This document shows, one piece after another, positions 53,601 to 62,500 of a stretch of DNA of 64,000 nucleotides. Position 1 is the stretch's first letter. Each line of letters starts with the position of its first letter. The DNA lies in assembly GCA_004352715.1 (NCBI GenBank), contig SCFE01000034.1:555100-619099 (forward strand). The letters run 5' to 3'. A program made the position numbers and the translations under genes. This DNA is from Hofstenia miamia (taxonomy: Eukaryota; Xenacoelomorpha; Acoela). Under the pieces are notes generated by a model that had not been told where the DNA came from, made no database searches, and saw nothing but the letters and a program-made list of their open reading frames with translations.

Positions 53601-56600
53601 TCAATACCATTGTTTCTGAAATTGATCATTGTAATGTAGCAATAAATCTGTGAACATTATTTTACATAATAGGCATGGATGTATTTTTAGACCTTTTGAG
53701 ATTGGAGGATTTTTTTCTCATTTATTTGAACAAGATTATTCAGTATTTATTAAGTTTACTGTAGATATTATGAGCTTCTCGATTCCCTGACATTTGCTTT
53801 CGTAATATCCAATCGTGTCAAAATTTTAGAAAATTTTGTTAAGTAGGCATTAAGTCAAAGAAATCAATCAGAGGCACTATGAAAATGATTTTCAATTAGT
53901 TTTAATCATCGTCTGTCGTAATAAACGATTAATTTCTATAAATTTAGTACCATATCCCATTTCACCTCCTGAAATCACACAATTGAAGTCGCCGCGTAAA
54001 ACAAGAATAACGTTTGGAAGTCTATCCAACATTCTGGTTCCCAACCACATGATATTTGTCATCGCAGCGAGGGAATCTGTGCGGTCGTGCAGGCATATAC
54101 CTACATTAGCATTTACTGTAAGTAGTAGCCAACTAGATTACAATCAAACTTGTTTTGGCAAAAATTCAGCGTTTTTTAAATTTACCATGCTAACTCTTCC
54201 CTGATACAAGATTTCGTATCAGTTTCCTTTTTTAGCTATTGTAAAAGAATCATGGTTAGAATTGAATTCTAAATTCGGATTCGGATTCGAATTTTGGAAG
54301 GATGCTTTTCTGACACGTGATTGTGGAAAAATGTATCGAACTTGATTCACTATGCTGGTTTTTGTCCATTGGATTCAATAAAGAGAATTCATATGAATTA
54401 AATATTAATGGGGAATTTACTATGAGATGCAGTCATTTATAATTGACACGAATATAATCTTATCGATTTCATGAGAATCGAATTTAAATTACGTTGATGT
54501 TATCCATCTATTTCAAAGCGGATTCCACACTGCACTGATTTTCAACATCTGCTTCTGTTTTAACTGAACTCCTTTTCTATTCCATGTTTATTACCACTTC
54601 TGTATTTGCCTAGTGCTTTAAACATTTAGCACAAAAAATCTATCAGACTGGCGTCATACGTGTAGTGTAGTCTTGCAGATATTTCAGTCAATTAGGCATT
54701 TCATTACATTGTTAAGTTCACTCATTAGAAATATTAGTAGAATTAATAATACTACAGGATTTTACAATAGGTTTTCCTGGCTTTGGCCCATTTAACATAT
54801 ATGATTTGCAATACTCATTAAATAAGTCTATTAATTATACCCATGTAAAAGTAGTTCATTTCTTCTCGTGTATTTACATATAAATTGTGTGGGGGTAATT
54901 TAAAAGTAAAAACCATAAAAAATTGAGTTTATTATGTCGAACAACAAATTGAATAGGAATGCAAGGTTAATTAAAAATGAATTTCTTATGAACTAAGGAT
55001 TCTGAAGTCCAATTCCTAGCATACACGGTGTCATCGCTTAAAGCCTAGTGATTTGTTTGTTGATTTTGCATTACTTCTACATGTATGTCACAAAAATTAC
55101 TTGAGTATGAAGCGAAACATTTTTTATATTTCGCTAAAATGAGAAATTTGTATTTTCATTGAAGTTTTTAAATTATTTGACATTAATTTTTTACTAATCA
55201 TTTTTACCATTTTATTTATTTCGTAAAGTTTTGTTCATTACATAAAAGTGTTTTGAAGGTTGTTGTACTGCTAATTAAACGCGCGTGCACATTTGATTTT
55301 TTACTTATTTTGTTTAAAATCTTTTTTACGGCGGGCATTATCAGCACAGGTTCCACAAATTGAAACTTTTTTTATTAACAGCAATTTTTCATCTTTCCAA
55401 TGACGTTTAAATTAAGCAAATTTTGAATTTTGGCTAGGTTTTTCATGATAAATTTCAAACAGCGCTTTCATTTATATGGTATTAGCCAATGGTTGTTCGC
55501 TGATTTTTCAGTCTTCGCACTTGTTTCGAATTGCTGCGAATAGTCAATGCGTTGCTCACGGATGGCGATTGGTTCATAGTTAAACAGAATATTTTAGAAA
55601 AAAGACCTTTTGCGCTTCTACACCTCCGGCTCTGATCATCTACACGATGACCGGTGCAAAGTTTTAGCTGCTTTCGTTGATCAGCTGCCTTCATTTCTTG
55701 ACTTAGGTGATAACGGCAATTATTCAGGATTTATAAATCATCAACTAACTGCTCCTCGCTATTCCATCTTCATAACCATGATGAATTTAAACGAAGTAAG
55801 TGTTTTTAATTTCACATTTCCCCTTAATTTCCTATTTCAATTTCATTTGACATTTTTGCATTTTCTGACATTTCCATAAATTTTGTAGGTGGATAGCAGA
55901 AATAATTGAATCTGATTATATTAACTATGGCGGGTTTTAAGATCCATAACTACATACTAAAACAGGAGTTTCTCTTAATTTTAAATGCAAAAGTTATCCA
56001 AGATTCGTTTTTTTTCATTTATGAAATATATTCATGGAAATTACACAATAATCGCAATATTGCCTGAATTTGGAATGATTTAACAGGATTTGCATATTAA
56101 GTCCTAAGTTTGCACTTTCATGTGTGCATCTATATAATTTAATTTTTCTTGCTGCATAAATTATTTAAATTGAATATGGGTGAAAACAGGTAATGAAGAT
56201 ACTAGAACAGTTTGAAATCACATCTGTTGGCACTTAAGATTTAATATGTACACACTTCCCTGTTAAATATTGTTAAAGTTATTAAAGCAATTCGGTTTAC
56301 CGCCAGTGGATTGTAAATTGCGAATGACTTTCGTCCACAGAGAAATTCAAGTTGATTTCTTGAATTACTTGAATTAATGTAATTTTTTATTTATAGACAG
56401 ACGTTGCAATACCGGTTAGAGAGCTTTCTCATTATAATCAATTATAGGCAAATGTTTGCATATTGCAATATCTAAATTGTAGCTAGAACCTAGACACTTT
56501 TAAGCATTTTTCACCTGGATTGATAATAAAGAGCAAAGCGTATGCAACAGAAACTAGTGTTCTCGCGCGAATTAGGTAACTTGAACCTTTGGCGACATGT

Positions 56601-59489
56601 ATCATGATCAATTTACTATTCGCAGATGCATCCAAATATGGATGCAAAAGAAGTTATTTTCCTTTAATAGTACAAAGAAGTGGTTAGTAATATTGGTCGC
56701 GTTCACGAAAGCTTAAGACATACATTAAATTATGACGGCGAACCAGAGATTAAAATGGTCCGCATTAGACCACAAGCGAAGACAAGCCGGGCNATATTAA
56801 CTATGGCGGGTTTTAAGATCCATAACTACATACTAAAACAGGAGTTTCTCTTAATTTTAAATGCAAAAGTTATCCAAGATTCGTTTTTTTTCATTTATGA
56901 AATATATTCATGGAAATTACACAATAATCGCAATATTGCCTGAATTTGGAATGATTTAACAGGATTTGCATATTAAGTCCTAAGTTTGCACTTTCATGTG
57001 TGCATCTATATAATTTAATTTTTCTTGCTGCATAAATTATTTAAATTGAATATGGGTGAAAACAGGTAATGAAGATACTAGAACAGTTTGAAATCACATC
57101 TGTTGGCACTTAAGATTTAATATGTACACACTTCCCTGTTAAATATTGTTAAAGTTATTAAAGCAATTCGGTTTACCGCCAGTGGATTGTAAATTGCGAA
57201 TGACTTTCGTCCACAGAGAAATTCAAGTTGATTTCTTGAATTACTTGAATTAATGTAATTTTTTATTTATAGACAGACGTTGCAATACCGGTTAGAGAGC
57301 TTTCTCATTATAATCAATTATAGGCAAATGTTTGCATATTGCAATATCTAAATTGTAGCTAGAACCTAGACACTTTTAAGCATTTTTCACCTGGATTGAT
57401 AATAAAGAGCAAAGCGTATGCAACAGAAACTAGTGTTCTCGCGCGAATTAGGTAACTTGAACCTTTGGCGACATGTATCATGATCAATTTACTATTCGCA
57501 GATGCATCCAAATATGGATGCAAAAGAAGTTATTTTCCTTTAATAGTACAAAGAAGTGGTTAGTAATATTGGTCGCGTTCACGAAAGCTTAAGACATACA
57601 TTAAATTATGACGGCGAACCAGAGATTAAAATGGTCCGCATTAGACCACAAGCGAAGACAAGCCGGGCCAGGAAATTTTATTGAAATATAAGTAATGGTA
57701 GCAAACAAAATTACTAGTTTTAATTTTGTTCTTTTGTTGTTTTCCCATTTACTTCTGTTTTGCTAGAAAATGCTAAAATTCAGTCAGTAATTAAATTAAT
57801 ATGGTGAAAGTAAATTATTAACAAAACTTGCTGCAAATTCCACAATGGGTCGGAAAAGGCTGAAATAAGGCTGACGGGTTGGGCAGGCTGGAATTAGACA
57901 TTTCGGCTTGTGAAGAACTCATGGGTTGGAGAAAATTCTGCATTAAGAGTTTATATTTATGCATATCTAATGCTACACTAAATTTTGGGCATCCCCAACC
58001 CTTGACGCCATGAAACTTCCTTTTTAAAGAGCATTGGTGATTTTGTATAATTATTTTGGTTTTTCTGAACTTAGTCAGTGTTATCGCTTAATATCTCAAT
58101 GGCATATCGTTTGATAATTGTTTTGCTGACGAACTCGTGGATAGACCAATTGGCGAATACCAAGAAATGGAACAAAATGTCACCGAAATTTCAAAAACAA
58201 TTTTGTCACATACTATTGTTGTTTTAGAATTTATTTTTGGGGAAGAATATGACCTATAAGTAAACTGAAAAGGTAATAACAACGTCCCTGATATTATAAT
58301 GTGCGTTTTGCAACCTTATTTAGTTGTTGTAAAACTGCATATATTTGTGCTTGTATATGCTTTTCGTGGAGAAATTATTTAGCTTGTAATATATATATAT
58401 ATATATATATATATCATTTTTGCTCGATAGTATTATAGATGATTGTATATAATTGCATCCCAACAGTTTAAAATATCGGTTTTAAATCCACAAAACAGTT
58501 TCAGTAAGTGTATACATTGCAATTTTAGGATATTGCAAACATATTTAGCATTTTAATGACAAATATAGACTTTTAGAAATCATTTAGTATCTTAAAGTAT
58601 TTTTGAGCAACTTTAAAAAAAATAAGAGTTTGAAGAGCAATATTTTTGGAAAGTAATTGAATTAAAACATATTTTTTATTGACGACATATTCATTTTAAG
58701 ACTTTTTTCTTGTTTTTTACTAAAGTTTTCTATTAAATTTCATGCTACAGCACTCTCAATTGATGGCCATTAAAAACCACTCTATAATTCTGTGTATATT
58801 GTAGATCACAAATATCTTTTAATTATAACTTTAAACACGGAAAGTGTGAATTTTAAAGTATATACCCTAACTACAATTAACAATGTACGTTTATGAACTA
58901 ATGATTCGCTTTTTTGCATTCACAATTTTGTTGTGGGAATTTTAATCCTTAAAAATGTAAATACAGTCCCTTTGTTTATATTGGTCTCATGCATCCCTTG
59001 TTACTTAGAAAATACTTTTTCGCATTACGTTAATAAAATTGTAGTATTAGAAATTACGAAATTCAATATTTTGACTTTCGAACAGGAATTTCAAGTTCCA
59101 CCCCTGAACCAACAATGTTTATCAAACAAAGTTCAATGCCTGGGAAGGGTATAGGTTATAGTAATACCATAGAGGGTTGTTTTGTACATTGGTTCATTTT
59201 GTTGTTAATCAGTATCTTCAATAGTAGTATTTTGAATTCATAATTTTTTTGCGACAGTAACATGTTTTATAGGAACCAGTAAAAAAGGTATATTGTCTTG
59301 TATTCATCTATGATTTCATATTTATCTAAAAAATTATTAGGAAGAGTTTCGCATTCATCACCTTTACTAAATTATAGATATGTTTCATTTTGTTATTGTG
59401 TTCGTTAGTGTATGTGTTTATATCCGATTCATGATCAGAAACAAGAGGCCTTTCATTTTGACATTTCTACATCTTTGCTATTTAGAGGG

Positions 59490-59526
<37 letters not shown>

Positions 59527-62500
59527 TATAGTTGGCTGCAAAAAAAATGAGACTAGAAAAAAGTCATATTACTTTTGAACTACTGAACGTAACAACTCAA
59601 GAAAGGTAAGATTTTAAAGATACATTAAAGAACTATAAGTAAAAAGCATCAAAGTCTAATTTGTTTTCCTCCTGTAGAAATAACTTCATTCAAACGAACT
59701 GAAACTGATTTCATTAAATTGGACTTCATTTCAGATGTCAAAATGTGTTGACTTTCTTGGATTTTTTCTTTTAAATCGGATATATTTTTCGGATTTTTCT
59801 TCTCAACGTCATTTTTCAATATCTGCCACACGTTTTCGATTGGAGAAAGATCAGCAGAACTTGGTGGCCATTGCAAAAACTGGATATTATTTTCAGAAAA
59901 CCAATTTTTTGTCTTTGCTGACGTGTGCGGGGTTGCTCCGTCCTGTTGGAGTATCCATCCATCATCATATAAAGCATCAGCATAAGGCATAAATTCAGCT
60001 ATAATTTGGCAATATCTTTGACTGTCGATTGTGGCTTTTCCGTCTAAAATTTTCAAATAAAACCCACGATAGGAAAGTGCTCCCCAAACCATAATTTTTT
60101 GGTCGAACTTTGGAACCGCTTTTGTTGGTCTTGGACATTTCTTTGACGACCACACTTGTACTTTGTTTCTGTGTAGTTGAAATACGCACTCATCAGTTAT
60201 CCAAACATCTTCAAAAGTGTAGTCTTTCCAATCTTTCACGAAATTTAATCTTTTTTCTTGATGTTCTTTTGTAATCAGAAGTCGATTTTTTCTGCCAATT
60301 TTTGTAACTCCACTTTTTTTCAGTGTTCTCTGAACTGTGGTTTCATGCACAGAGATGTCGGCTTCAGTTTGAAGTCGGTTTGCAATTTTTTTCCCAGAAA
60401 TATAGGGATTTTTGAGAGCAATTGCGACTGTTTTCTGAATGAATTTTCCAATAATTTTTCGAGGGCGTCCACTTCCTTTTCTTCTTTTGAGAGATTCTCC
60501 TTGTCGAATTTTTTTCAGCTTTCGAAAATAAGTTGATCGAGAAATTTGCGATGTCGCAAAGGCGTTTTCAAGCTGTTCCAACGTTTCCATTCCGAAGAAA
60601 TCAAGTAGAAACTTTGCAAAGCAAAACAATTTGTTTGGTAAGTGTTTTCAAATAATTATGAAGTACCAGTTTAATTAATTAACTTTTTTGTTTGACCATT
60701 TTAAAGTTCACAAAATTCTCGTTGTCTTTTATTTTTATAGTTTCCCTCTAAAACGTCTCAATACGTTTCCACAAAGCGTGAAAAAATAGCTGTTCAGTCT
60801 CATTTTTTTTGCAGCCAACTATATTTATTTGTCAACACCAGTTCCTCAAAATTTATTTTATTTCAAACTACTGTCTTGAACGCTAAATATTGAAAAACTT
60901 GTTTCAATGATGTAGTAAATCTGTACGATTTTTAGTATTTACATTAAAATAAAATTTTAATAATTATCGTATTTACATTAAACGACTGGCATTAGTTTAT
61001 GAATATCATAGATAAGACAGGCAAGCATAGAAAAAATGTACATGATTCAGAGCACATGTCTTCAATTCAAATCATTATTTTATCTCTTAAATACATTGCA
61101 TTATATTTTTGGCCGCTGAATTTTAAGTTACCGGCAGCAAAAATATTATCTAGAAAATTATATTGATGACGGCCTATTGCTTATCTACTTTAGTGTATCT
61201 TTATAAAGTTTTTCATTATGAATTCAATTCAAAATGGCTGAAATTTATATATTGTTAATAACATTTCGTAGCGGTGACTTCCAATACTGCAAGTGAGTTG
61301 GGCTGGTTCTTTGAGTTTGGGTCATTTTTAATTTAAATAGTCAATATTTTGTATATCGAATTCATTTGAACGGAGACCTAAAATATTGACTAATTTGAAA
61401 AGTTGGTTACTTTGACAGCTTCTTGCTCTCACTTCTGTAAATCCGACCAACTACGTTTTAAACATTTCGCTTTTTCTGGTTCTAAATTTCACAATTTCCT
61501 GAGTGTAATGAATATTTATTGCGAAGCCAACAGCATTAATTCGGCTCGCGTCCACGGAAACAGTATGCATTGCATCAAATTTAAACCAGGCAGGTATAAA
61601 CGATTGGGGATTGGAAAATGCATTAGATTAATTGAAAATATTCATGAGAACTTAGCTTTGATGGAATTAATAATTGCTGAATATTTAATAGTATCCATCA
61701 GTAAGTATAATTTAAAATTCTTTCCAAGATTATAACTCTGAACCATTAAAGAATTAAATTCACGCGGTATGTTTACCTTTCAGGTGTGGGCGTAGGATTT
61801 TCTGACCGAGTACAAATTTTTTGAAAATACTGAGAAAATAAACCCTAAAATGCATTTCACGACTTTGTGTTAAATTTTTCAATTTTTTTATTTAACCAGT
61901 CAAATTCAATTTAAAAACCTGACGGGGAGATTCCACCCTGTTCCCCTTGCGTAAGCCACTGCTGTCTTTGATTAATGCTCATGCTCATCATTGTTAAAAC
62001 CAGAAATCGAATTTTTTTATTATAAATGTAACCTCAACACCCAATTAAAAACTTTGATAATAGCATTTCATAATACGTTAATGAATATACAGAAATCATA
62101 TGGAAAGCTTGTGCGCCATACAAGTATAATCCAGAAATGGAATCGGCAATTACTTACACTGTTTCTGAAATTTTCGAGAAACATAGTTGAAATATTTCTT
62201 GTTTTATCTGATGAAGAGTGAATATTTTGCTTAATTTGGAAAAAAATCTAAGGACCAGTGAAAATTTAATGGCTTAAGCAAGCTACATATATTAGTTGTT
62301 GTCGGCCTCAGTCTCGAAATTTAGAGCTGGTTTCACCTCTGGTATAACCTAAATCTATAAGCTTTTTTCAATTAATTGCATTTTTTATTCGTAAATATAT
62401 CCAGGCTTGTTAATTACCAGGCATGCCGAGAGAGTCGTGATCGTCACACCACACAACAGCACACGTAATTTGGTGTGGGGTGCGTGCTTAGCTTGTTGGG

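Larger units (their letters stand above)
48829..53947 (+). other. Intron between FN3-9 and the juxtamembrane domain (5.1 kb)
   Basis: It carries two copies of dispersed repeat family A (49070-49465, 50357-50702). The rest, including 50706-53947, is AT-rich without recognisable genes or transposon ends. Confidence 0.55.

Noticed and set aside
59085-59150. Exon-like segment after cgaacag
   Set aside because: It is open with an acceptor-like site, but the peptide (EFQVPPLNQQC) does not resemble a LAR stalk and the donor GTATAG is poor.
59735-60536. + strand frames over the Tc1 transposase
   Set aside because: Antisense shadows of the intact transposase ORF.
61403-61735. 110-codon open frame on the + strand before the TM exon
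   Set aside because: It has no similarity to LAR or other families I know, and its phase does not fit between the juxtamembrane and TM exons.
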